Source of the DNA: Siphonodentalium dalli
Taxonomy: Eukaryota > Mollusca > Scaphopoda > Gadilida > Siphonodentaliidae
Assembly: GCA_032622095.1 (NCBI GenBank)
Contig: CP136068.1
Location: forward strand, 159,857,465-159,921,464
Length of the DNA stretch: 64,000 bases
Direction of reading: 5' to 3'
Shown piece after piece: positions 48,101 to 59,620 of this stretch (position 1 is the first letter of the stretch; each line of letters starts with the position of its first letter). The notes under the pieces were generated by a model that worked only from the letters and a program-made list of their open reading frames with translations, searched no databases and was not told where the DNA came from. The position numbers and the translations under genes were made by a program.

Positions 48101-49500
48101 GTCGCGCATGCGTTGTGTAATTAAACAATCAAAGGACAACCTGATAATTCGATCGTCGGTACACTTCGCACTTACTATGTTGTTCAATGCTCGAATGTCG
48201 GTTTGTTGATTTCTTGGAAAGACAACCCAACTCAGTGTCTTAGCCATTAAGAACCATCAAAAGAACAAAAGAAAGTAGGGTCTGTATCGTCTAAACACTT
48301 ACAGGTGGACATACACAGCTGACTATTTAATCATTCTCCATACCATAGAGTTGGGGAGAGACTCCGCTCAATTACCGTTCTTTGTTATCATACAAATGTA
48401 ATGTGCACAATCTACAGTAGGCACACGAATTGCTGATAGACGAACATCAAGCCAACAACGCTAGGTGAAAATCCCTGCCGGCAATATCAGTATACTAAGG
48501 CAGCATCCATGCAGTACTGCAAATGATTATAGTTGTAATGGAAATACGAGTTCGATAAACGAAGATTATTCGGTTTCCCTCAATGCGAGGTATAATTGCA
48601 TAATAAGTTTGCGGACAAACAAGTCACAATGCTCTTCATTGTGAAAAAAATCACGTATACTTTACGGCATAAATACGAGCAGATATGATACCGTTGGACT
48701 TAGCCTTGATCTTTACGGTAACTTTCGTGTATTTAATTGTAAATTCGGTAAATGTCTGCAGTCAAAAATGAAAAAAGTCTTTAGCGACCACATGTATAAC
48801 TGAAATTAATGTTAAGGTAAAACATTTTAATTAGCTTACGTGTTGTAATTTCACTTTGTAGTTCTTTAATTTTCCAACTAAAGTGAATAAATGTGCATAC
48901 TCGTGTGTGAGGGAACTGCTGTTTTGTATGTGTCAGTTGACACAGAGTTAATATTGTGAAGAAATGATTGCTGGGTCACGTGGTATGAGTAAACGTTACA
49001 GAGGCAACGTGAACAATGACTGAGTGTTTTCATCACCACAGTTAAATGTGTCCATACATTGTCCAAGCGTACTCATGGGTTGTGTTGATCCAAACGGGAA
49101 TAACTTAGTGTCTGATTTATTATGAGCTGTTTTTGGAGACATGTTGTTAAAGTCACTTCATATGTCGCATTTATGCCAGCACCTGAGTTAGCTATCAGTT
49201 TGGTAACAGTTCCATTTAGTTCGATGTCAAAAAGTCATGTTGTTCATCGCGAAAACGTATTCCGCATCACTTTCATCAGATTGCTGATCATTGATATTAC
49301 CATTTCCCAATGTTTGCTGTCAGCGTCCTATCTGTTTGTTTGTGATTACGATTGTGATCACAGTGTCGGTTATATCCCAATTTACTCTGTTGGTGGTCGC
49401 GTCTTTTGACATGCAACTTGTTCTGAAAATGATTGAAACCCGACCATTCTACGTTAACACTGTTTAATATAAGCAGGACAAGCTGTGGATAATTGTCATC
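45171..49500. other. spacer with repeat fragments, no gene recognised
   Basis: Notable only for gactaac-rich sequence (45100-45740) and a (GGATA)n-tailed retroposon end at 46012-46090. There is also a small minus-strand ORF at 48023-48247 with a GTAAGT 24 codons in, with no known domain. No domain-bearing exon is seen. Confidence 0.45.
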
Positions 49501-49504
49501 GCAT

Positions 49505-50019
49505 TATATTTACATACTAAATGTGATCATCACTAAATCCAGCATTCCGATTGGTCGGCGCCCACGTGGCTAGTTGCAATTATTTCTCGGTGAACGCGCA
49601 ACAGCTCATAACTGCAGCCTCATAATTACATCGACACGTCATCAGTTTCGGAAAGAAGAACGCGTAATGTTTTGTGCGCATTTGGACTCGCGCAGGATTG
49701 ACTTAATACATCATCGGGTTCCAATACAAAGATAAATTGTTCCTGTTAACTTTTTCCAAGGGTGCTATGGGATATTTTGGGCTTGTTTTGTCACGATACA
49801 CTTTTCGATTTAAACATATTTAAAAAAGTGACTTTTTCGCTAAATGTATATAAATATAAGGATTAACTGTCATGTGGACTGTTTTTATGGAGATGTAACC
49901 GTGAGGTAAGTGGTCATAACTTGTATTAAAAACCCTTCGGGTTTTACACAAGTTATGACCACTTACCTCACGGTTAAATCTCCATAAAAACAGTCCACAT
50001 GACAGTTAATCCTTATATA
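49505..50019 (+). repeat. foldback element copy 3
   Basis: Same body and terminal hairpin as the tandem pair at 21641-22676. The arms at 49855-50018 run from tataaggattaactgtcatg to the complement ending in ccttata, with loop acccttcgggttttac. Its presence about 27 kb away shows that the family is mobile. Confidence 0.85.
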
Positions 50020-50540
50020 TAACCACAACTTTGATGTTTTTGATATTTCGATGGAGATTGGTGTTTATTTGGGGATTTAGTTTTGCGTTTTTGTTTTGAT
50101 TTGATTGTGTGACGCATAATTGACATCTTGTGAAGATTATATGTATTTGATATGATTGATAGAAACTGTTACGATTCTCGCTTTGTCGAGCAACTGTTTT
50201 AATATCATATTCATTTGTCACGAAGTGCATTCATGGATACTCTGTGTTTTATCTCGCTACTCTGGCATCTACTGGACTCCGCCTGTCGTCGGGTTTACCC
50301 GCCACTCGAACACAGACATCAGACAAGTCTACATACAAAGCAGAAAGACAGACACATTTAAGAGGAATGTCGATTGTTTGCCGTGAAGCCCGAAAGCAAA
50401 ATGGGATTAGATGAGGGGGCAGATATCAAGCCCATCAACAGTAATTAATTTTTGACAGCCGTCCCTGAGCCAACATTTTGTGTTGTTCCCATATTTCCCT
50501 TGTTAAATTTTGATATATAGTTATTTTTATATATATGTTA

Positions 50541-51520
50541 ATAACGAACCAAAGCCGGACACTTTGTATTTTGTATTTTGTGACGTCACCAATTATTATC
50601 TAATACGACACTGCGGTTTCGAATTTTCGAGACCACCTTTGTCGCACAGTAGATCGGTGGAGTTAAAGCATTAATTTCGTAATCGGCTGTCAAGAGGCCA
50701 ACACAAATCTGTCGATGTGCAACATTCTTCTATTTATATAAACGTCATAAAATCATTTATTTGTTTTTATTTATAAGGGAAAGTAAGTCCATACTGAATT
50801 TCTAACGTGTCTACCCCGGCACTCTACTGGATCAAATCATCGGACCCTATAGGAAGTTTTAATATGTTTTTAAATAAACTTAAATCACCAACAACTCAAC
50901 ACGATCTACGTGTATCTCAAAGCTTTATTTCCAAACTGATTTACAGCAGTTGGCAATACTTCATGGTTCTGTAGAGACTATTTACCGCGCGAAATGAAAT
51001 AAGATAATATGTTATATGGATTTGATTGTTATCATACGTCTGCATACTTACATGCATCTGATAATCCATGTATATCCTATTTTCTTGAATATAATGAAAA
51101 CACATACTTATGAACAACGCAGAAGATATATTCAGTTCCACGCGAATTCGGTCAATTATGAAAGTTACACGATGACGTTGTTTGTCGACTATCGTTGAAA
51201 TCGACATGATGACATGTTATGAGTGAAATGGACATCCCGAGTATCTGAAGCGGAGAGCTCCCCCAGTACGTCGAGAAATATAATGGTTAGCTTCATTTCG
51301 ATGCACTCTCTACAACATATATCACTATTTGTTATTAACCCACCAAACATAAGCCTTATGCATGTGCATCTTATTTGGTGGGAATCTATAAAGTGATTTT
51401 GACAATAATTGTTTTAAACGCAACATGCATAAACCCCTATGTGATTGTTTTAGATTTGGTTCGTTTATTATGCTTTCGTATGATCATATATCTGAACATG
51501 TAATATGGGCTAACTACTCA
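50541..51520. repeat. dispersed repeat family, copy 2 (related to 9427-10700)
   Basis: Shares aataacgaaccaaagccgga, gtgacgtcaccaattat, cgcagaagatat...ttc and gaaagttacacgatgacg with copy 1. It is shorter and diverged. Confidence 0.7.
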
Positions 51521-52254
51521 TCAAATAGTATTCCGTATACACACGTTTAAGTATATACGAACTGGTGCAATCTGTGAAGTCGATGTATGCCATCCGACCT
51601 TCACTATATCCGAAACAGATTGTGCGATGCAGAATGGTCCGGTCACGTGATTGTAATAATGGTAATTAAAAGTATTGGAAAATAGAGTTTTAACCTACAC
51701 ACATAGTGTGATAATTGCCATCACTAATGGTCTGCACTTTATATGTGTTTCGTTACAAGTTGACCCCCCATTCAATGTGCCGATCGTCAGAGATATAAAT
51801 TATCGAACAAACTGTGTCTTCTACCCGACGAAGGTCAAATAATATAATGGTCTGTATACCACATTCGAGTGATGCTGCAACACTCTGCTGATTTGTTCCG
51901 AACAGAATAACACAAATGATCAAGTCAATATAAGTTATTTTCATAAATTTTATATCAAAATAGACACTCAACAGCGGCCTCGTTGCGTTCTCTGAATTGG
52001 TACATGCAGTCGATATGTTGGAATTGTCCGTAATCTGAGTGCACTGCTTCATACTTCCATTGGGGCTAGTGCATGTATACTACTGATTGGTTTTTGTTCA
52101 ATAAAATAAGTCCACTATGTCCACGCTATGTATTTAACTGACTGCCAGTCGGTAATTTCTCTTCTCCGCGAATACACACCGCTACAATAAATTTAAATTC
52201 TCACTGATAACCACAACTTCGCAAAAAAAATATACCCAGAGATGACATGGTAAT

Positions 52255-52560
52255 ATGCGATATTGGATACGCTGATCTTGACCAGGTTGTAATAGCTCCC
52301 ACATTTATTTAGCTCGCCGTTGGAAAATTACCACACTTGAAATGTTGAATCTGTTGAAGATGCACTCTCGGGATCCGAATAACGGTACCCGTACTTTTCT
52401 TATTTTTACCAAAATAATCTCACCCCTACGCTGATCATTCGTGGCCCTGCGTTTATTACTTGACGGAAGTCACAAATGTAAAAAAAAAAAAATCCGCTTT
52501 CTCTTAGTTCCAGCTGCTGATCCAATCTAAGAATCAGTAGCCTACATAATTTTGACGAGC
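52255..52560 (-). repeat. ~305-bp repeat, copy 1 (inverted relative to 60590-60895)
   Basis: gctgatcttgaccagg, gatgcactctcgggatccga, ccctacgctgatcattcgtg and gttccagctgctgatcca are the reverse complement of the block at 60590-60895. The element is non-coding. Confidence 0.85.
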
Positions 52561-53014
52561 CAAATATTAGGACATTATTTATTCTAAAGTATACACAAGC
52601 ACCATATACAACAGCTCCATATCTCACACATCATCTAACACAACGGTGTTGTGTTTGCGAACTCCAGTTACAATGTAACTTCTTACAGTACACTGCTTGA
52701 CAATTATGGAATAATTCTGTAATTGCTATTTAAACCGGCGTTTGGGACCCAACTTCTATCAGCATTGACACAAAGCATACTTGGAATATTATTGGAGGGG
52801 ATTCGCCCCAATAGTGAACATCATTTATGTTCTGTTAATAGTATAACCATTGATGCGATCACTCGCTATGTTGTATGCGTTTGTCAATGACTTTTGCTGA
52901 AAATCTGATTGAAGTTTTGATAATATCCTTCAATGTGCACGCCCCTATTTATACTGCCCCTATTCTTATCTGAGTCACATCCCGTTGAAAAACGAATACA
53001 TAAAGCCCCTGTCA

Positions 53015-54468
53015 CACTCCGCTGCGATCAGGCCGGCGCTTGCATTGCGCTTAAAAGGTACCAAAATATGAGTAACACGCAGGAGGAGCGCGTCCAAGTC
53101 GCTGTAATTGTGTTGCTAGTACGTTCTCAATAAGTTTGCAAAGCGTTCCCTGTGTGGACGCGGATAGTATAAATAGCGCAGCCGCCTCCTGCGTGCTCCA
53201 GTCATAGTCACTGTTTAGGTTGTGGGGAATATACCCAACAATCCACAATAGTTTAGTCGGAATAGTTGTCCGACTAAACCACTGTCACACTCCGCTGCGA
53301 TCAGGCCGGCGCTTGCATTGCGCTGAAAAATTATCAAAGCGCCAAGCTAAACGCATTAAGGTATCCGAGAACCGATTTGGTGACGCAGTTGACACTGGCT
53401 AGGGCGAGAAAGGGTCCCCATAATCGCCGCTGGGCGGCAGAGTGCCGCGCTTGTTTTATGCATGCACAAAACAAGCGCAGAGGTTCGGCGTTCTGACCAG
53501 GGCGCATTACTGTCGCTGTGGCATCGGAAAGCAAGCGATGTGAGCGTCCCGTTGACGTAGCAAGGATGCATACAAGCTACTCGTGGTCGCAGCAAGAAAT
53601 AATATCTTCCGTCTCTCTCCTGATCTTATAGCGCTGCCACGTGGTATTGTGGACTGGTTCCCGATCATAGAACGTCCACACGATGTTGCTACTGCAAATA
53701 TGACTCTCGTTATATGTTCAAGCGTGACAAATGGCGTTCTTCCAACGTTTGCAGCAGGTTTACAGTACGATCCCACTTTGAGATGTATTCCGTGACGAAT
53801 GTGGCACATAATATATAACACGGAATACGCAATAAGAATAGTGTGCGTGAAGTGCACCTAAATGGAATCCACTGTATTCCGTATATACATGTGCTACATC
53901 TAAACAGGCATAAACTACCATGGGAATGGTGCTGTCGGCATCCATATGTCATGCCACTCAAAAATAAAAAAGGCATATATTATGCCGATCTATTTAGCCA
54001 CGCTGCATGTTCCCTGACGAAACTCCGCGTAATCACTATCGTACTATAGTGGAAAAGTGAATCGGTCAATTTAAATCATGACTATATATCCGGAACATAA
54101 TTGGAACATGGACAACTAGTCTATTGTGGATTGTTGGGTATATTCCCACAACCTAAAAACTGACTATGACTGGAGCACGCAGGGGGCGGTATTTACACTC
54201 TCCGCGCCCACGCAGAGAACGTTTTGCAAACTTATTGAGAACGTACTAGCAACACAATGACAGCGATTTGGACGCACTAAGGACGTTTATAGCTTAACGG
54301 AAGCACAGTGAGATCGCATGAGAGCGTGCGACTTGCCAAAGTAGAAACGCAATGGGTCGTAATAAGATTGTTATAAGCGGCATAGTTTTTCGCGCTCCTC
54401 ATGCGTGTTACTCATATTTTGGTACCTTTTCAGCGCAATGCAAGCGCCGGCCTGATCGCAGCGGAGTG
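53015..54468. mobile_element. long-TIR DNA element (~1.45 kb)
   Basis: The left arm (53015 to about 53265) begins cactccgctgcgatcaggcc. It includes gtaccaaaatatgagtaaca, gtgttgctagtacgttctca and ggaatatacccaacaatcca. The right arm (about 54118-54468) is its inverted copy with roughly 110 bp extra. The terminal 45 bp also recur in direct orientation inside (53287-53331). The interior has a short hairpin (gcgcttgttttatgcatgca region, 53449-53480) and a block shared with 23455-23750. No transposase domain is recognisable in the interior ORFs. Confidence 0.75.
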
Positions 54469-54514
54469 GGAGAGATATATTTATTGTACTGCGCCAGTAG
54501 TATTGGCGGGCACT

Positions 54515-54803
54515 CTGGCCCACCCTCTCGCTCGGGGCCACTCTGGGGACAATCATGGGCCAGAAATTTCTGGGTCGGGCACTCTGGCCCATGGGCCAGA
54601 GTGCCCGCCCCCAGTAAAATTTCTGGCCCACCCCTCGCTCAGAGTGGAGCAAGGGGTGGGCCAGAAATTTTACTGGGGGCGGGCAATCTGGCCCATGGGC
54701 CAGAGTGCCCGACTCATAAATTTCTGGCCCATGTTTGTTTACCCGGGGCGGGCACTCTGGCCCATGGGCCAGAGTGGCCCCGAGCGAGGGGGTGGGACCA
54801 GAG
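54515..54803. repeat. GC-rich nested palindrome array (actctggcccatgggccagagt)
   Basis: The core gcactctggcccatgggcca plus gagtgc appears three times (about 54580, 54685 and 54750), each a near-perfect palindrome. A larger inverted pair (cgcccccagtaaaatttctg / cagaaattttactgggggcg) surrounds the middle. The outermost pair is cccaccctctcgctcggggcc and its complement near 54775-54803. GC content is far above the surroundings. Confidence 0.9.
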
Positions 54804-54908
54804 TGATCCGCCCAGGGTCGGTCCAGAGGTTATGTTATATTCAAAAGAGTAAGGTGAGCGCTTCGAATTGTTTTTTTTGACAGAAAAGAGCACAATTTAC
54901 CAATGTAT

Positions 54909-55002
54909 CGAGTTTTTCTCGGATTCTAATGCCAGTGTGGTAAGCGAAGGGCGCTCCCCTTCGATGTACACATTGAACTTAGAATAATACCGAGAAAAAA
55001 TA
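54909..55002. repeat. imperfect hairpin
   Basis: agtttttctcggattcta pairs with tagaataataccgagaaaaa around the central gaagggcgctccccttcg. A second small hairpin gtcttcgaataaattcgaagac lies at 55049-55070. Confidence 0.65.
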
Positions 55003-55126
55003 GATGTGTTGATAAATTATGCTACTTTACCAGTGCATATTTTAACAAAAGCGAAAGTCTTCGAATAAATTCGAAGACGCTAGCGCTGTGAAAATGTGCA
55101 TGTAAGAGCCATCTGATAGCATGTTT

Positions 55127-55150
55127 TGGGTGGCCCTGAAAAGGGCCGTT
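55127..55150 (-). terminator. histone-type mRNA 3' stem-loop
   Basis: The minus strand reads AACGGCCCTTTTCAGGGCCACCCA: a 6-bp GC-rich stem GGCCCT/AGGGCC, a four-base TTTC loop, AAC before and ACCCA after. It matches the SLBP-binding element of metazoan replication-dependent histone mRNAs (consensus from memory). It lies 13 nt after the TGA of the ORF at 55161-55598. No clear purine-rich downstream element (AAGAAAGA) follows within 25 nt. Confidence 0.85.
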
Positions 55151-55160
55151 TTACGTTAGA

Positions 55161-55598
55161 TCACAAGAAAAGTGGATAAGGGGACTTTAGGAACTCAAAT
55201 CCATCCTCTTGATCCAACTCCCGAACCACAAGCGAACCCTCGATGAGAGATGGAAATATACCTTGCGGTATACTCACACCCTTCAATGGAGGTACGTCTA
55301 ATCTGTACTCCCGATCCTTCTTCTGTCTCCAAAATAAGAGCTTTCTCTGCAGAAGGGTTGCCGCCACCGTAAGCAAGACACCTGTTGTCCCAAGCCATTC
55401 GATGTTCTCTGTCTCCTGTCCACTGAGCAGTGTAGGATTGCGAGCCCAAGTTGCATTGACAAAAGTGAATAGTTCAAAGAACTTTTCACCTGTACCATAC
55501 ACTGCCCAGGAAAGGGTCTTCCACACCGCAATGTCCCTCGGGGCCGATATACGGATGGCTCTGACATAAGATCCGCGATCAGTTTTAGGGTATTCCAT
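55161..55598 (-). CDS. intronless 145-residue ORF with histone-type 3' end, function unknown
   Basis: ATG at 55598 sits in a strong context (A at -3, G at +4: CACGATGG) and the frame runs 145 codons to TGA. The ORF is richer in GC and codon-like third positions than its AT-rich surroundings. The product is soluble, with no signal peptide or clear membrane segment apart from a mild hydrophobic stretch (GTTGVLLTVAATLL). Residues 25-70 (DIAVWKTLSWAVYGTGEKFF, ELFTFVN, NPTLLSGQ) loosely follow the L-x-x-x-A-x-x-x-Y-G ... L-x-x-x-N ... P-x-x-L-x-x-G rhythm of LysM-like modules; this is a weak resemblance. It is not a histone. A canonical histone stem-loop 13 nt downstream and no AATAAA nearby imply a non-polyadenylated, S-phase-type mRNA. 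Confidence 0.65.
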   Translation of the reverse strand: MEYPKTDRGSYVRAIRISAPRDIAVWKTLSWAVYGTGEKFFELFTFVNATWARNPTLLSGQETENIEWLGTTGVLLTVAATLLQRKLLFWRQKKDREYRLDVPPLKGVSIPQGIFPSLIEGSLVVRELDQEDGFEFLKSPYPLFL

Positions 55599-55651
55599 CG
55601 TGGAGAAAATGATATACTCTAAATGGGGTTTTGTTTAATGTAAAACGCGCG

Positions 55652-55704
55652 GACGTCATTGACGACGTCATTGTGTTTTTCTATCAAATTTCCCGAACGT
55701 CATT
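55652..55704 (-). promoter_or_regulatory. cluster of TGACGT (CRE/ATF-like) sites upstream of the 145-codon ORF
   Basis: On the minus strand AATGACGTTC, AATGACGTCG and AATGACGTCC lie about 55-105 nt before the ATG, ending beside CCGCGCG. Such TGACGT motifs bind CREB/ATF-type factors. No unambiguous TATA box was seen. Confidence 0.4.
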
Positions 55705-56021
55705 TCAAATGTGTTTCTTTTTTGGTGAATTAAGATCTTCATCGACATTGCCGAAGACGATCATTAAAACAGACACTGTTTTTCAACATCATAACTTTTA
55801 TTTTTGAATTAAGAATCAACATATTTACAACTGATCATGAAATTATCATATTTACAATCAATAACTGGTAATGCAATGTCGGTTATGATCCTATATTTAC
55901 CATGAACAATGGTCTCGTGATAACGGCTGGTAATATTCTGAAGGTTGGTCAGAGCAGAATGTCAACATGTCTGAATGGCAGTAGTTTCGCGTCCATCATT
56001 AACGTTCATCCTCATACACTG

Positions 56022-56803
56022 ATTATATCCGATGTCCTTGCATTGTAGCGAACAATAATGAGCCCCGATGCTTTATAACTTAGAAGTATTGATGCCAACA
56101 TAGTTTCTGTATATATATATTTGGAGGACGTTGTGGACGATATTAGTGGTACGTAGTTTAATTATGGTTCGTAGCTGGTGCAGCATTAAAGACCCTATGC
56201 CGATGCATGGGCCGAACAATTTTTTTTATTGCGCACCCAATATCTTATTTGTGTGAAATACAGCAAAATACAGAATAAGTGAAACGTTCAATAAAAAGAT
56301 GTGCATTGTTCTTGAACAATACATACACATATAACATAACACAATAACTCCGATTTGAACCGGTGCTGTATGCGTTTAAAACGCATTAATCAATTCATTC
56401 CTCGGTTCATACCACACAACAGTGATTTATGATAACCCACATTGCCAGAGTGAGTAAACCGATTGAACTCTAAATGACAGACTCTTTATGATTATATCCG
56501 GTGCCCTTGCATTGTAGCGAACAATAATGAGCCCCGATGCTTTATAACTTAGAAGTATTGATGCCAAAATAGATTCGGTATATATATATTTGGAGGACGT
56601 TGTGGACGATATTAGTGGTACGTAGTTTAATTATGGTTCGTAGCTGGTGCAGCATTAAAGACCCTATGCCGATGCATGGGCCGAACAATTTTTTTTATTG
56701 CGCACCCAATATCTTATTTGTGTGAAATACAGCAAAATACAGAATAAGTGAAACGTTCAATAAAAAGATGTGCATTGTTCTTGAACAATACATACACATA
56801 TAA
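56022..56803 (+). repeat. 313-bp direct repeat pair (offset 469 bp)
   Basis: 56022-56334 and 56491-56803 are nearly identical (attatatccg(a/g)tg(t/c)ccttgcat, gcgaacaataatgagccccg, ggaggacgttgtggacgata, cgatgcatgggccgaacaat). The left inverted-repeat arm of the next feature sits exactly between them. Confidence 0.9.
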
Positions 56804-57594
56804 TATTTTGCTCATAAATTTATAAACAATGTGCGTAGGGTTTAGGTTGGTCCATTTTTTCTTACGTCCGTCTTTTAAATGAGGTCATGGACTGCTTGCA
56901 GTTAATGGGTCGAAACGCAGTGTAACGTAAGCTTAAAGAGATAGACGGCAAAACTGCATACATCATACATTACACACGCGTATGGATATATACATACAAT
57001 TAATTTATATGTTTATTTATCTTGTAAGCCATATTCTTGCCCGTGTGGAGATCAATGCGATATAAAACAAAATCTACACCACCGTGACGCCCAACTGGGT
57101 GCAATTTTATCCATCATACATCTTGGATCAACCGTCACATCTCATTCGATCTAAAATGTATATTCACAACTGGATATCACCCCACTGGGGTTATCACGAA
57201 CATAAGGACTGCTATAATATGGATGTATGGACCTGCGAGGCCTGATCATGCTTTACTCCCCATTTTTTGACATGTATTCAACCATATTTAGATTTACACA
57301 AATGAAACTTAATCTTTATCATCGGCGGTGGTTGTATTTACTCTATAGTGTACATACACTTGACTCTATATGAACGAACGTCCGCATATGCTAAATAATG
57401 AAACAGCGCCGGCAAACGCAACATCAATAATATACAATGTATAGAGTCTGTCATTTAGAGTTCAATCGGTTTACTCACTCTGGCAATGGTTATCATAAAT
57501 CACTGTTGTGTGGTATGAACCGAGGAATGAATTGATTAATGCGTTTTAAACGCATACAGCACCGGTTCAAATCGGAGTTATTGTGTTATGTTAT
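56331..57594. mobile_element. element with ~152-bp inverted terminal repeats
   Basis: ataacataacacaataactc through cgattgaactctaaatgacagactct (56331-56485) is the inverted copy of 57443-57594. The arms contain the palindromes gcgtttaaaacgc and ggtatgaaccgagg. The interior (56486-57442) includes the second 313-bp direct repeat and no recognisable transposase. The left arm replaces what separates the two direct repeats, suggesting a composite or a failed transposition/recombination product. Confidence 0.75.
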
Positions 57595-58714
57595 TCAAAA
57601 ATAGGATTTTCCATATTGTCGACCATAGGTGTGAGAAATGTCTAACGCAAACCGTTGTCCATACCTTTCGACGCAACTAGCATTGCAATCTACTGTTGCA
57701 ACATGGTGCATATATCATGGCACATGTCATATAATTTATGTAGGAACAATTAGAATGAAAACTTTTAAAATTATTCAAAAATCTGTTTGTCCTATTAATC
57801 CTGTCACCGGGGCAATACACCCTGCATGTTCTGCTTATTAAGTGGTATTGCTGAATGGATTGCTATATTCAGGCAAGGTTTAGCATTCCGAGATGTTTCA
57901 AAAATATAAGTTGGCCACCAAAATGTCCGTTTATCCATGCTACACTTAGTCACATATAATAACTGACAAACATAACCGGGATTCACAAAGGTGGTAGCAC
58001 ACTAAGTGTATATCAATAGTTGTCACGCGTTAGGTTGAATTGGAGCATGGAACTAATGAAATCATCACAAAGTATCTGCTTTCCCTCTGCAAGTCTGGCT
58101 ACCACGGCAATGCCCTTGTTTGTTTGTTTCTTTTTGCAAAGCCAGTGCTGTGTTAACCGGATTCTAGCTCCATGCAGAGCCGTCTATGTTAGCACTGCGA
58201 TATAGCACTGCCACACGGATGGTATTTTGCGAACCGATACATCTATTTTTACATATCGTCGGAACTATAATTAGTCAACTATTTTCTTATTTTCACCACC
58301 AAAATTTTGCAATAATGGTAATTCCGTCGGAATTGATAAGAACGATATAGACTGAGCCAGACATAGACAATTTTAATCCTAAAACATAAGAACTAATAAC
58401 ACGTAAGAAATCCTTACCAAATATCCTTATGGCAGTGATATCTCAGCGGCGGAGCGATGGGAGATAACTCTGAATGGAGTTTGAACCGGATTATGATAGT
58501 TTATGAAATGAATTGCTGTATTATGACATACAGAGTGAAGACATATATACACAGTATTACTATGGTCGTTGCGTTCGGCAACGCATAAAACTTTACAAGC
58601 TGTGGTCGGCTGTACCGTGACTTTGATACATTACCAACGAGAATTAGTATTAATGCAGATGGTGATTTATTTGACAATCTGCACTACCTGTATATAGATT
58701 GGCATTACACTGTG
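57595..58714. other. spacer, no gene recognised
   Basis: Only short ORFs without domains (for example 57638-57841). I see no regulatory or repeat structure of note. Confidence 0.4.
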
Positions 58715-59620
58715 TGACACTATATACGATCCTGAATAACCGCGGCACATCATAAGTCACCGGTAAGCACAACGAAACTAATATATATTTGCGTAACGGT
58801 AATAGCTCTACAGTACTGTTGCCAAAAAATGTCGTGTTCGGGATCACTACAAATTTGAACAAGTCAAGATAAGACAGTTTTAAATAATAGTTAATAATGT
58901 TCTAAAATAAATCGATATTGGCGTAAAATATTTTAAGTACTGTATACTTGTTTGCGTTTTGCGGCGATTTACAGCGGTTCGCGGGAATCTTGGTGATCCA
59001 TAGTTAGTGTCCAGGATTTATGTCGATTCGTGTAAATCCGTTCCACGCAATTCACCGCGAAAAAAACATTACCATGAATCATAATGATCAACTGAACTTA
59101 ATGGGGTTCCCCGCGGTGTTGGTTTATAGCTTATTGCTTATAGCACACTCGTTTTGTACTATATTCACAACATGTCGTTTGCCTTGACACATGTAGTTAT
59201 TAAATGCCATCATGGTTTTCCCTCGCTTACTGTAACAGTTGAAGCGATAATATCAGTGTTACGTGCAACACTAGTATGTGATGGTTTTTGGACTGCCTCG
59301 ATGACATTCCAATATAATTGTGAGTCCATCTCTTTCATTGTCCATGGCTTCCATTGGTAAGTGGTGATTATGTCAGTCGGGCTTCGTCCCCGAAAAACAC
59401 CGTTGCATGTCAGCTTATTAATCTTCAACACAGTCTGTTCAAACTTTCAACAAGGGATTATATATACACTTGTTCAATAGTTTATGAAACTGAGAAACAA
59501 ATACGGTCAATGTGCCTAACTTTTTGTAAGTGAAAAAGATGTTGTGTAAATTTGACTAACCCACACGCTACTGAAAATAACTACGACTAACCCCGGTCTT
59601 TGTCAGCGTCGTGTTTTATG
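58715..59620 (+). repeat. dispersed repeat family (~0.9 kb), copy 2
   Basis: Direct-orientation copy of 44265-45170. In this copy the open stretch before ttccattg|gtaagtgg is uninterrupted for about 60 codons (HVVIKCHHGFPSLTVTVEAI), while the copy near 44 kb is frameshifted. Confidence 0.85.

Noticed and set aside
48023-48247. Minus-strand ORF MAKTLSWVVFPRN... as a first exon
   Set aside because: It has an ATG and a GTAAGT after 24 codons, but no recognisable domain, partner exon or signal. Likely chance.
53507-53857. ORFs inside the long-TIR element as a transposase
   Set aside because: No DDE/D, HTH or zinc-finger signature could be found on either strand. Lengths are within chance for this GC-richer segment.
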